Positions 1 through 7,979 of a DNA stretch of 19,215 bases are shown here, piece by piece (position 1 is the stretch's first letter; every line of letters begins with the position of its first letter). The translations under genes and the position numbers were made by a program. The notes under the pieces are model-generated. The model searched no databases and had not been told where the DNA came from. It was given only the letters and a program-made list of their open reading frames with translations. The stretch covers positions 1 through 19,215 of the forward strand of contig JBHHYN010000045.1 of NCBI GenBank assembly GCA_046757565.1. Direction: 5' to 3'. The DNA comes from JBHHYN01 sp046757565 (GTDB lineage Bacteria > Pseudomonadota > Gammaproteobacteria > Eutrophobiales > Eutrophobiaceae).

Positions 1-53
1 TTGTATGTGTTTTCAAATACCTATTTATTTTCGTCCGGGCACTATTTAGTTAA

Positions 54-82
54 CTGGATTCCCGTTTTCACGGGAATGACGG
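54..82. repeat. Short palindromic intergenic repeat (half-unit hairpin)
   Basis: The stretch contains an 8-bp perfect stem (ATTCCCGT at 58-65 pairing with ACGGGAAT at 70-77) with a four-base loop. It is preceded by CTGG and followed by GACGGG. This is the widespread proteobacterial 'ctggattcccg...cgggaatgacg' type of interspersed repeat. A related but diverged copy lies inside the element at 18190-18387. It lies downstream of the leftward operon and could act as a weak transcription or RNA-decay barrier, but no T-run follows it on the minus strand. Confidence 0.6.
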
Positions 83-186
83 GCTACTGTTTATATATCA
101 ACCCACAGATTCTGCTGAAGACCCGATTATTTTAAATGGGCCACGTGAGCAACATAATGCCGCAGATTATTCAGGTGATGCGGTAC

Positions 187-202
187 CTGACAGTGCTGTC
201 AG
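187..202. repeat. Perfect 7-bp dyad with 2-bp centre
   Basis: CTGACAG and CTGTCAG flank a TG centre. The loop is too short for a good RNA hairpin, so a protein-binding dyad is as likely as a terminator. It lies about 90 bp beyond the stop codon of the leftward M24 gene, in a stretch (1-292) where I see no credible gene. One reading frame (54-215, then 219-269 after an in-frame stop) crosses it. Confidence 0.35.
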
Positions 203-292
203 TGATTGCATTGATTAAGCAGAGAGTCTTTTAGAACATGTTACACGTTGGATAAAAGCCAATAGACCCTAATTTTCTTTGATATTGGATGG

Positions 293-1447
293 CTAGAATG
301 ATGTTTCCGTCCCGTCATAGGCCTTGACAGGGACCCCGGAGAGCATCTCTCCACCATTCTTGCCGACACGGTAGGTTTCCTGGAAGTAGAGCGAGTGTGT
401 GCGGTCCTGTGTCATGAAATGCGGGTGCATGGAGCAAACCATGTTTTCAGGCAGAACAAAATCAAAACCTTCTCCGATACGTGGCAATTCAATCATGGTC
501 ATGCCGATGGAGTGGCCGCAGACATGCCCGGAACGGTAGCCGCGATCGAAAACAGGCTTCATGCAGATTTCGTTCACCTCTTCCGCGGTATTTCCCGCTT
601 TCATATGCTCCTGTGCCAGCTCATGAAACTCCTGGTAGGCCGTCATCATTTCGGTCATGATGTCATCCAGGCCGTCGGGAGCGAGGACGCGGGAGAATTC
701 AACCCAGTGGCCGCCTTCACCGGCAATTTCCAGTCCGTACATGAGACCATCGTTGTTCTGCACCGGACGCTGGGAAGGGAACACCATTTGCGGTTGCAGG
801 GAACCATTGGGACCGGTCAGGATCATATCCATGGTATTACGCGCACATCCCAGTGATGAGAAAGTTTTTTCCGCCACGCCCATCAGCTCGGCTTCAGTTT
901 TGCCCGGTTCGTAAGCCTTGATAACGTCCAGCACGCCCTGCTTGTTAATCTCCATGGAATGTCGTACGGAGAGGAGTTCTTCTTCACTTTTCCGGGCGCG
1001 GGCGTAGTCGAACTGCCTTTCGAAGTCAACAATATCAAATCCGGAAGCAGCGAGAGCAGAATAATCGCGTACATTTATAATGTATTCCAGACCATAAATA
1101 CCCAGTTTCCTGACACCTTTGCTTTTCAGAAATCCGGCCATCCATTCGCCGCAGTGGCTTGGGAACTCGCGATTTTCAATAAAGGTGGCAGAGTGATCGC
1201 CGACCCATGTGGCTTCACGGGGAAAGACGCAAACGGGATCGCCATCGGCGGGTATGACCACATAGGCGTAGCGGTGCAGAATGATAAACCCGCACATGTA
1301 GCGTACGGCCCCTTCAAAGCCGCTGTATTCGCTTCCGCTGACTACCAGTGCATCGAGTCCCTCTTTTTCCATTGCCGCGCGTATATTGGCATAACGTCGA
1401 TCAATTTCTTTCTGACTGGGACGGAAGCGGTTGACGTATTCAGTCAT
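293..1447 (-). CDS. M24-family (creatinase/aminopeptidase-P-like) hydrolase
   Basis: A 384-residue protein with the two-domain layout of creatinase and prolidase: an N-terminal creatinase-N domain (about 10-150) and a C-terminal pita-bread domain (about 158-370). The GHSIG motif carries His312. The five metal ligands of true aminopeptidases (D, D, H, E, E) are not conserved. The first two positions look like Glu240 and Glu250, the fourth is His341 in an MHPHF motif where EPG is usual, and only His312 and Glu357 are standard. This points to creatinase-, ectoine-hydrolase- or DddP-like chemistry on a small C-N or related substrate rather than peptide cleavage. The start has a good GAGGG ribosome binding site 8 nt upstream. 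It is the last gene of the leftward operon, 24 nt after the preceding gene. The family is sure; the substrate is unknown. Confidence 0.88.
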   Translation of the reverse strand: MTEYVNRFRPSQKEIDRRYANIRAAMEKEGLDALVVSGSEYSGFEGAVRYMCGFIILHRYAYVVIPADGDPVCVFPREATWVGDHSATFIENREFPSHCGEWMAGFLKSKGVRKLGIYGLEYIINVRDYSALAASGFDIVDFERQFDYARARKSEEELLSVRHSMEINKQGVLDVIKAYEPGKTEAELMGVAEKTFSSLGCARNTMDMILTGPNGSLQPQMVFPSQRPVQNNDGLMYGLEIAGEGGHWVEFSRVLAPDGLDDIMTEMMTAYQEFHELAQEHMKAGNTAEEVNEICMKPVFDRGYRSGHVCGHSIGMTMIELPRIGEGFDFVLPENMVCSMHPHFMTQDRTHSLYFQETYRVGKNGGEMLSGVPVKAYDGTETSF

Positions 1448-1471
1448 AACTAACCCTCGTGTGAATGGTGT

Positions 1472-2401
1472 TCAATGATCGGGATTTTCCAGGGTCCAGG
1501 AATGTTCGAGCCCCTTTATAATGGCCGTGCAGGCTTCGTTCAACGGACAGGGTATGCCGAGTTCCTTGCCGAGTCTGGCGATACCGCCATTGAGTGTATC
1601 AATTTCCGTGATGCGTTCCGCCAGTACGTCCTGCAGCATGCTTGGTGGATGGTAATAGGCCTTTTCTCTGCCATAATCGATCAACGCTTCGGGGTCGCTG
1701 TCCAGGGTGATGCCTAGTGCGTCCGCCACAGCCATACCCTCTTTTACCAATCCAGACATCAGCGTGCGTACGCCAGGCTGATCGCATGCCACACCATGTG
1801 GAAGCCGGGTCAGGGCGCCCATCGCGTTAGAGGCCGAATTGAAAATTAACTTTGTCCACTGTGCACCGCGTGCATCTTCCATGGCGATTATATTCATGCC
1901 GGAGCGGTTGCCGGCATCCGCTAATTTTTCAACTTCTTCCATGGTGGCCGGTTTCCCAGCGAAGGGACCAATCCAGGTGCTGCCACCGGTATCCTGGTTG
2001 ACGACTCCCGGTGCAGTGATATGACCGGCCGGGAATGTCGTGCCGAGGATCACCCGGGGTACAAATTCTGCAATGATCTCTTCGTTACCGATACCGTTTT
2101 GCACGGAGCATACCGCACCGTTCTCGAAGATATGGGCGGTCATTTCCATGGCGGCGCGGGTGTGCATGGTCTTTGTAGCGATGATGCCGAATTCGCACTC
2201 AGGTATTTCTCCGGCATCGCTGCTGGCTTTCAGTGAAGCGACGAAGTCACTTTCACCGGTGAGACGCAAGCCGTTTTTATTAATCGCGTCGACGTGCGCC
2301 TGGTCCAGGTCAAAGGCCCATACTTCCACATCTTCCAGTCGCGCCAGGTGCGCACCGAACAGGCTGCCAATAGCGCCGCAACCGATGATACAGATTCTCA
2401 T
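1472..2401 (-). CDS. Ketopantoate reductase (PanE/ApbA)-like 2-oxo/2-hydroxyacid dehydrogenase, copy 1
   Basis: A 309-residue NAD(P)-dependent dehydrogenase of the ApbA/PanE fold. The N-terminal Rossmann domain has GCGAIG at 7-12 and an ATK motif with Lys77. The C-terminal ApbA_C helical domain has the catalytic lysine in QWTKLIFNSASN (Lys184, with Asn188) and the ERITEID signature (Glu262-Asp268). All the residues expected for hydride transfer to a 2-keto acid seem present. An AGGAG site lies 7 nt before the ATG, and only 17 nt separate it from the upstream paralogue. Two tandem PanE-like genes beside hydrolases argue for a catabolic dehydrogenase rather than pantothenate synthesis; the family is certain, the substrate is not. 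Confidence 0.9.
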   Translation of the reverse strand: MRICIIGCGAIGSLFGAHLARLEDVEVWAFDLDQAHVDAINKNGLRLTGESDFVASLKASSDAGEIPECEFGIIATKTMHTRAAMEMTAHIFENGAVCSVQNGIGNEEIIAEFVPRVILGTTFPAGHITAPGVVNQDTGGSTWIGPFAGKPATMEEVEKLADAGNRSGMNIIAMEDARGAQWTKLIFNSASNAMGALTRLPHGVACDQPGVRTLMSGLVKEGMAVADALGITLDSDPEALIDYGREKAYYHPPSMLQDVLAERITEIDTLNGGIARLGKELGIPCPLNEACTAIIKGLEHSWTLENPDH

Positions 2402-2418
2402 CTCTTACTCCTGTTTTT

Positions 2419-3387
2419 TTAGTGGCTGTTGTTTTTCAATGACCAACTGGCTTCACGCGCTTTAACCAGCCGGTACAGTGTTTCATGATAGGGAGCGGGT
2501 ATCCCTGCCTTTGCCGCTTCACGGACAATTGCACCGGTTATCCAGTCGATTTCGGTCAGGCGTTCGTGGCGGATGTCATCCAGCATTGAAGGAATATGTG
2601 CGTATACGTCTCCACCCGTGCTGCCCTGGCCGACGGCCTTTTCGTTCATTTCCCAGGGATCATCCGCCAGCTTGACGCCCCGGGCCATTGCGATGCCTTT
2701 GGCCTCCGCTATCATGTCATAGACCAGATTGCCCAGATCTTCAATGTGGTCGCGCCTGGCAAAGGAGCCGACGTGAGGCAGATCGGTAATGGCGGCAATA
2801 CTGTTGATTGCGGAATTGAAGATCAGTTTCGACCACTGGTGGGGCAGCAGATCTTCATAGGCTTCTGCTATCAGACCGGATTGATTGATTAACGCCTCGA
2901 CTTGTTTAACTTCTTCATAGGTGGCGTTGCTTCCGGCCCACGGGCCCATCCAGGTTGCCGTGTCCAGTTCATATTCTACATGTGTGTCTGAATGACGCAC
3001 GCCACTCATGAAGGTCACGCTGGAAATGATGGGCCAGTCACCATACTTGTGTACAATCTCTTCAAAGCCGAGTCCGTTTTGAACCATAAACACCATGGCA
3101 TTCGGGAAATGCCCCTGAATGCATCGGGCACTGGCCTCCACTGCGGCTGCCTTGGTGGCGATAATAACCAGATCCACATCACCCAGATCGGCCGGATCCG
3201 TAGAGGCAAACACCCTGGCGTGAAGAGTGGATTTACCACTGATTCGAAGACCGTGTTCATTGAGGGCCCTGGCATGCTCGTCCCGCCGGGTCAGCACAAC
3301 TGCCTCCAGAATCGTACCGAGATGGCCGGCAAACAGACCACCAATGACACCCGCCCCGACGATACAGACACGTTCTATCTTCTTCAT
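2419..3387 (-). CDS. Ketopantoate reductase (PanE/ApbA)-like dehydrogenase, copy 2
   Basis: A 322-residue paralogue of the downstream gene, with GAGVIG at 11-16, ATK with Lys79, QWSKLIFNSAIN (Lys187, Asn191) and ERLTEID (Glu275-Asp281). The two copies share motif layout but differ widely elsewhere, so they are probably not a recent duplication and may act on different steps. The ATG at 3385-3387 is fixed by the Rossmann strand beginning at residue 7. The bases just upstream belong to an inverted-repeat element (3389-3478), and no Shine-Dalgarno sequence can be seen there. Translation may depend on coupling or on folding of that hairpin. Confidence 0.9.
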   Translation of the reverse strand: MKKIERVCIVGAGVIGGLFAGHLGTILEAVVLTRRDEHARALNEHGLRISGKSTLHARVFASTDPADLGDVDLVIIATKAAAVEASARCIQGHFPNAMVFMVQNGLGFEEIVHKYGDWPIISSVTFMSGVRHSDTHVEYELDTATWMGPWAGSNATYEEVKQVEALINQSGLIAEAYEDLLPHQWSKLIFNSAINSIAAITDLPHVGSFARRDHIEDLGNLVYDMIAEAKGIAMARGVKLADDPWEMNEKAVGQGSTGGDVYAHIPSMLDDIRHERLTEIDWITGAIVREAAKAGIPAPYHETLYRLVKAREASWSLKNNSH

Positions 3388-3388
3388 T

Positions 3389-3478
3389 TAAAAAATGGGG
3401 TCGGGGTCAATTTTTGTTTTCATCATTTTGAGACTTTCTGATCTTCCAATGGAAAATTGACTCCGACCCCATTTTTTA
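3389..3478. repeat. Palindromic MITE-like element with 26-bp inverted arms
   Basis: The left arm at 3389-3414 and right arm at 3453-3478 are inverted copies matching at 25 of 26 positions. The single mismatch (G at 3405 against T at 3462) would be a G-U pair if transcribed rightward. The core GGGGTCGGAGTCAATTTT is, from memory, a common interspersed palindrome of gammaproteobacterial genomes, often seen near REP-associated Y1 transposases; none is present here. The 38-bp centre shows no coding. The right arm supplies the TAA stop of the DRE-TIM gene (3476-3478), and the left arm sits next to the start codon of the following PanE-like gene. Confidence 0.85.
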
Positions 3479-4672
3479 GAGCAGGTGATCAACGATACCT
3501 CTGAATTCATCGTCCGTGATGAGCCGGCCGTCACGGATTGCCATCTCCTTGACTTCCGACAATACGGCGGCCCGTTTGTCCTCGGGAATGTTCAAGCCAA
3601 GTTCCTTTCCTTTCAGTGCGATATTCGACAAGCCGCTTTTCTTCCCCAGTACGATCTTGCGTTCCGCTGCGACGATATCAGCGGAATAGGGTTCTATGGC
3701 TTCAGGAATATGAAACTGGTTGGCTACCGCACCGCTTTCCCGGGTGTAGAGGTATTCGCCGACGACAGGCTTCCAGCCATCGACGCTGTAATTCCCCGCT
3801 TTTTGCACGACTCGCGATACTTCACGTGCCTTGCCCAGGTCCAGTCCGACCGGTACGTTATAGAGACACTGTAGCGCCAGGGCCACCTCACAGATATCCG
3901 CATTACCCGCCCGTTCACCCATGCCGTTAATTGTTCCCTGGATCCATTCAGCACCACCACGGAATGCAGCAATTGCCGATGCGGCCGCCAGACCGAAGTC
4001 GTTATGACCATGCCAGTGAACGGGGACCTCACCAACCCAGCCTTTTACTTCGTGAATCAACCACTCCACCGCTTCCGGCGAACAGGCGCCGATCGTATCG
4101 ACGACTGAGATTTCATCTGCACCGGCATCTATGGCAGATAGATAAATCTCCTTAAGGAACGGCAAATCACTGCGGGTACTGTCTACGGCAAAAAAATTCA
4201 CTTTCCTGAGACCGTTATCTTTGGCGTGTTTGACGGCGCCGATGACACGTTCCTTGACTTTCTCACGGGTAAAACCGTAAGCCTCCATCTTGATGTCACT
4301 GGTAGAGATTTCAATTAATATGTACTCAGTCCCCAGCTCAATATGGGCATCGATATCGGCCTGCACGCAACGGGCAAACCCCCATATCTCGGAAGCCAGA
4401 CCTGCCTTGAGGATACGCTCCACTGCCCTGCTGTCATCTGCTGAGACGCTGGGGAAACCCGACTCAATGCGTTCCACGCCCAGTTCTGCAAGTTTGCAGG
4501 CGATTTCAAATTTCTCCTGAGGAGAAAAACAGACACCGACGGACTGTTCTCCATCCCGCAAGGTCGTATCATAAAAATGGATGGTTTTGGTGCGATCGAA
4601 TTTTGGTTGTATCCCCTCCCTGGCGTTCAATTCACTGGTCCATATTTTGTTTTGCGGGATTTTCGTATTCAT
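3476..4672 (-). CDS. Homocitrate / 2-isopropylmalate synthase-like DRE-TIM metallolyase
   Basis: A 398-residue HMGL-like TIM barrel. The DRE motif is in DTTLRDGEQ (Asp35, Arg39, Asp40, Glu42), the metal-binding HGHND is at 221-225 and GERAGNA is at 252-258, all typical of the Claisen-condensing branch (NifV/AksA/LeuA). The C-terminus is short (about 110 residues after the barrel), so the LeuA allosteric domain of full leucine enzymes (over 500 residues) is missing. The expected reaction is condensation of a 2-oxoacid with acetyl-CoA, or the reverse cleavage. In this operon a catabolic C-C bond role beside two 2-oxoacid-type dehydrogenases is plausible. There are no nif or leu genes nearby, so I give no symbol. 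Its stop codon is provided by the repeat element at its 3' end. Confidence 0.88.
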   Translation of the reverse strand: MNTKIPQNKIWTSELNAREGIQPKFDRTKTIHFYDTTLRDGEQSVGVCFSPQEKFEIACKLAELGVERIESGFPSVSADDSRAVERILKAGLASEIWGFARCVQADIDAHIELGTEYILIEISTSDIKMEAYGFTREKVKERVIGAVKHAKDNGLRKVNFFAVDSTRSDLPFLKEIYLSAIDAGADEISVVDTIGACSPEAVEWLIHEVKGWVGEVPVHWHGHNDFGLAAASAIAAFRGGAEWIQGTINGMGERAGNADICEVALALQCLYNVPVGLDLGKAREVSRVVQKAGNYSVDGWKPVVGEYLYTRESGAVANQFHIPEAIEPYSADIVAAERKIVLGKKSGLSNIALKGKELGLNIPEDKRAAVLSEVKEMAIRDGRLITDDEFRGIVDHLL

Positions 4673-4763
4673 GGTGATTACTCGATTTAAATAATTACTT
4701 AACCTGTTGATACCTGCTTTTCGAAGTTCTGAAAAATGATGTATTCACGGGGTTATTCCCAAT

Positions 4764-5579
4764 TCATGCAATGGCGATCGGCCGTACCAGCGAGGCTTCG
4801 CCACCTCTTATTTTCAATGGCGATACCACTACCGTTGACACATAATGTTTATCTTCGGCCAGTTCTTCCAGCATCAGGCTCTTCATAACGTAGATACCGT
4901 TCTCTACCAGAAGGATACGATGCGGGGCAAAGGGTGAAGGATTCCCCAGTGACAGATTATCTGTTCCCACCAGGCGTGGTTTACGTTCCGCCAGCCAGGC
5001 CGCCGACTCCTCAATAAGACCGGCACACTTGTGCAGATAGGTATCTGCGTCTGTCTCGAATAAACAACCATAACCGGTGCGCACAAGAACGCAGTCGCCG
5101 CTATTGATAGTGACATTCTGCTGTTCGGCGGCGCCCGCCAGGTCCGCGGCGGTAATCGGGTACTGTTCCTGAAGGATATCCAACTTCTTGTAGGCGGCTA
5201 TATCCAGCAGTACCGCACGCAGGACCAGGGGGGGCATTTTCTCCAGGCTGTGCAGGGGTTCGGGCAGGTCCTTGAAGCCGGTGTCACGTTGATATGGTCT
5301 CACATCTATACCCTGTACCTTGTTGTCCTGTGACATGTGAATGGGCAGATCCAGATGCGTACCGGAATGCTGCGAGGTAATCATGATGCTTATGGCATCG
5401 GAAAAACCGGGTTCAATGCCCATCTCGTCAAATGTCTTACGCACATATTCGTGGTAACGGTAGAGGTAAGACTGAAAGGGCGGGTCAAACGGGTGCACCG
5501 GCATCCCGTTCCAGTAACACTGGCCCAGATCATAAACCGTGGCCTCATTAATGAGTTCATGTAGCGCTTGTTCTGACAT
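4764..5579 (-). CDS. Cyclase-family (kynurenine formamidase-like) metal hydrolase, copy 1
   Basis: A 271-residue protein of the cyclase family (PF04199), which includes kynurenine formamidase and isatin hydrolase. The metal-binding signature HSGTHLDLPIH is at 71-81 (His71, His75, Asp77, His81). Family members hydrolyse amide or lactam C-N bonds in small, often ring-derived substrates, using Mn or Zn. A strong AGGAGAGG site lies 5 nt before the ATG and partly overlaps the end of the FO synthase gene, 11 nt upstream, showing tight operon packing. A second, divergent cyclase lies at 17429-18166. A ring-opening or formamide hydrolysis role fits the context but is inference. Confidence 0.87.
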   Translation of the reverse strand: MSEQALHELINEATVYDLGQCYWNGMPVHPFDPPFQSYLYRYHEYVRKTFDEMGIEPGFSDAISIMITSQHSGTHLDLPIHMSQDNKVQGIDVRPYQRDTGFKDLPEPLHSLEKMPPLVLRAVLLDIAAYKKLDILQEQYPITAADLAGAAEQQNVTINSGDCVLVRTGYGCLFETDADTYLHKCAGLIEESAAWLAERKPRLVGTDNLSLGNPSPFAPHRILLVENGIYVMKSLMLEELAEDKHYVSTVVVSPLKIRGGEASLVRPIAIA

Positions 5580-5590
5580 TAAATCCTCTC

Positions 5591-7978
5591 CTAATGGACT
5601 GGCAGGGCATCAAGCGGTGCTGCGAGGAAGGAAGCGGCGCGGCGTTCTGCCAACGGTTCGCCATAGGTACTTGTCCGCTGCCTTGGAGTTCTGCCTGCTT
5701 CCCGGATCAACCGCTCCATCTCATCAGGTGAGCACTCCTGGCCATGATTTGCCCCTGCGGCGCGGCTGATACTTTCATTCATGAGGGTGCCACCGAGGTC
5801 ATTGACCCCGGCGCGCAAGCATACTTTCACCCCGTCGTGCCCCATCTTTACCCACGATGCCTGGATATTGTTGATATGGGGGTAGAGCACAAGCCGGGCG
5901 ACGGCGTGCATTAACACGGCTTCACGAAAAGTGGGGCCGCGGCGCGACATGCCTCTGCGGTATAAAGGGGCCTCCATATGTACGAATGGAAGCGGCACAA
6001 ATTCTGTAATTCCGCCGGTTTCTTCCTGCAGATCACGCAGCCTCAAGAGGTGCCGGGCCCAGTGTGTCGGTGTATCGACATGGCCGAACATGATGGTCGC
6101 AGTAGTGGTGAGACCGACAGAATGGGCCGTTCTGATCACGTCGAGCCACTGCTTTGTATTGAGTTTGTCCGGGCAAATAATCCGCCGGACCTCGTCATCG
6201 AGGATCTCGGCCGCGGTACCGGGCAACGTGCCAAGACCGGCCTGTTTGAGCTCCTGCAGGTATGCCTCCACCGTCATGCCCAGCGTTGCGGCCCCATGGG
6301 AAACCTCCAGTGGGGAGAAGGCATGCACATGCATCTCGGGGTTTGCCCGTTTTACTGCCTGGGTGATGGAGAGGTAGGTCTCCCCGGTGTAATGCGGATG
6401 AATTCCTCCCTGCAGGCAAACCTCCACGGCGCCACGTTGCCAGGCTTCCCGTGTGCGCTGCTGAATCTGGTCGAGGGGCAGGTTATAACCCCTCTCCCGC
6501 AGGTCCTGGCTGACATGCCCTTTCGAAAAGGCGCAAAATCCGCAGCTGAACGAGCAGATGTTCGTGTAGTTGATATTCCGGTTGACAACATAAGTGACCG
6601 TATCACCGTTGACTTCGGCACGCAGTTCATCGGCCGTGCGGCAAACAACTTCGAAATCGCTGCCCCGGGCGTTGAAAAGGGTTGCCGTTTCACGCTCGTC
6701 AAGCCGTTTTTTATTCATTGCCTTGTCTACTATGGGACTCATCAGGCTGCTGAAACCCGGCGGAGTTTTTACAGGGCGGAAGGTGGGGATGCGCCGGCCG
6801 GCCCCGGGTGACCAGCTGTCGGATCGTGCATAACCTTCTGCATCAGCGCAGCGAAGCACACGCGTATGCAGTGCAGGATCAACCCATTGATCCAGCCTTT
6901 TCAGGTACTCGGGATAAATCGGCAGTCGCGCTGCCAGTTGTTTGCCTACGGTTGCGGTCGCGCCGGCAAGATCCTCCAGCTGCGGCCATGGTGCTTCAGG
7001 GTTGACGTAGTCGGGCGTTACCGGTGAGACGCCGCCCCAATCATTGATACCGGCGCGGATCAGTTCCGGTAAGGCATGTGGCGTCAGGTTTGGTGGCGCC
7101 TGGATATTCATACTCGGACCGAAAATGATGCGGGCGATGGAGACGGTCCAGAGCAGTTCCTCAAGCGCCGGCTCCGGTGCGCCACCCATTCTGGTGTTCG
7201 CTTTGCGCCGGAAGTTCTGCACGATGATCTCCTGCAGGTGGCCGTCGGCATCGTGTAATTCACGCAGGGCCAGCAACGACTCAATGCGTTCATGGCGGGT
7301 TTCACCGATGCCAATCAGGATGCCCGAGGTAAAGGGAACGCGTGTCGCCCCTGCGGCGGCGATACATGCAAGCCGGGCGGCAGGTTGTTTGTCCGGTGAA
7401 CCATAGTGCGGCCCGCCTTTCCCGCACAGCCTTTGAGAGATGCTCTCCAGCATCAAACCCTGGGATACGGATACCTTGCGCAGAACCAGCAGATCGTCGT
7501 GGCTCATGACGCCCGGATTCAAATGCGGCAATAGACCGGTCTCATCCAGTATCAACTGTGCCATCTCGGAGAGATAGGAGAGTGTGCTGGTGTGCCCCAG
7601 TTCGTGTAATTCATCACGGACCGATTGATAGCGCAGCTCGGGTTTGTCACCGAGGGTAAACAGGGCTTCATGGCAGCCGGCTTTTGCCCCGGCGCGGGCG
7701 ATCTCAAGAACTTTTTCGGGTGACAGATAGGCCTTTTGCCCGCGCCTGGGTGTCTGGACAAAAGTGCAGTAATGGCATACATCCCGGCACAACTGGACAA
7801 GAGGAATAAATATTTTCGGAGAGTAGCTGACTATCGCCGGATGCCCGCGGTCCCTGATCCTTGCCGCCGTCTCCATTAATGACCGCAGATCATGGCTGTC
7901 CGCTAATGAGAGGGCTTCCTCCACGCCGATTCGTGCACCCTGTTCCGTCTGCTTGATGACTTTGTGAAGAGCACTCAT
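5591..7978 (-). CDS. fbiC: FO synthase, fused CofG-CofH (FbiC type)
   Basis: A 795-residue protein with two radical-SAM halves. The CofG-like half has the CX3CX2C cluster motif CRDVCHYC (Cys64, Cys68, Cys71), and the CofH-like half has CSFSCGFC (Cys475, Cys479, Cys482). Together such domains join tyrosine and 5-amino-6-ribitylaminouracil into FO (7,8-didemethyl-8-hydroxy-5-deazariboflavin), the chromophore of cofactor F420. The fused architecture is the actinobacterial form; archaea and cyanobacteria usually have two separate proteins. I chose the ATG at 7978, one base after the M20 stop (TGATATG, coupled). A GTG at 7996 would add six residues and overlap the M20 gene. No cofC, cofD or cofE homologue is in the window. 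Its place inside a catabolic operon suggests the deazaflavin is used by the luciferase-like enzyme at the operon head. Confidence 0.95.
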   Translation of the reverse strand: MSALHKVIKQTEQGARIGVEEALSLADSHDLRSLMETAARIRDRGHPAIVSYSPKIFIPLVQLCRDVCHYCTFVQTPRRGQKAYLSPEKVLEIARAGAKAGCHEALFTLGDKPELRYQSVRDELHELGHTSTLSYLSEMAQLILDETGLLPHLNPGVMSHDDLLVLRKVSVSQGLMLESISQRLCGKGGPHYGSPDKQPAARLACIAAAGATRVPFTSGILIGIGETRHERIESLLALRELHDADGHLQEIIVQNFRRKANTRMGGAPEPALEELLWTVSIARIIFGPSMNIQAPPNLTPHALPELIRAGINDWGGVSPVTPDYVNPEAPWPQLEDLAGATATVGKQLAARLPIYPEYLKRLDQWVDPALHTRVLRCADAEGYARSDSWSPGAGRRIPTFRPVKTPPGFSSLMSPIVDKAMNKKRLDERETATLFNARGSDFEVVCRTADELRAEVNGDTVTYVVNRNINYTNICSFSCGFCAFSKGHVSQDLRERGYNLPLDQIQQRTREAWQRGAVEVCLQGGIHPHYTGETYLSITQAVKRANPEMHVHAFSPLEVSHGAATLGMTVEAYLQELKQAGLGTLPGTAAEILDDEVRRIICPDKLNTKQWLDVIRTAHSVGLTTTATIMFGHVDTPTHWARHLLRLRDLQEETGGITEFVPLPFVHMEAPLYRRGMSRRGPTFREAVLMHAVARLVLYPHINNIQASWVKMGHDGVKVCLRAGVNDLGGTLMNESISRAAGANHGQECSPDEMERLIREAGRTPRQRTSTYGEPLAERRAASFLAAPLDALPVH

Positions 7979-7979
7979 A

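Noticed and set aside
1472..3387. Pantothenate biosynthesis locus (panE)
   Set aside because: Two divergent copies lie among degradation-type hydrolases, with no panB, panC or panD; only the fold is supported.
3476..4672. NifV homocitrate synthase or LeuA
   Set aside because: The family motifs fit, but there are no nif or leu neighbours and no LeuA C-terminal regulatory domain; the catabolic context argues against both.
5978..6811. A 277-residue open frame on the plus strand inside the FO synthase gene
   Set aside because: It is antisense to the clear CofH-like half and has no family features.
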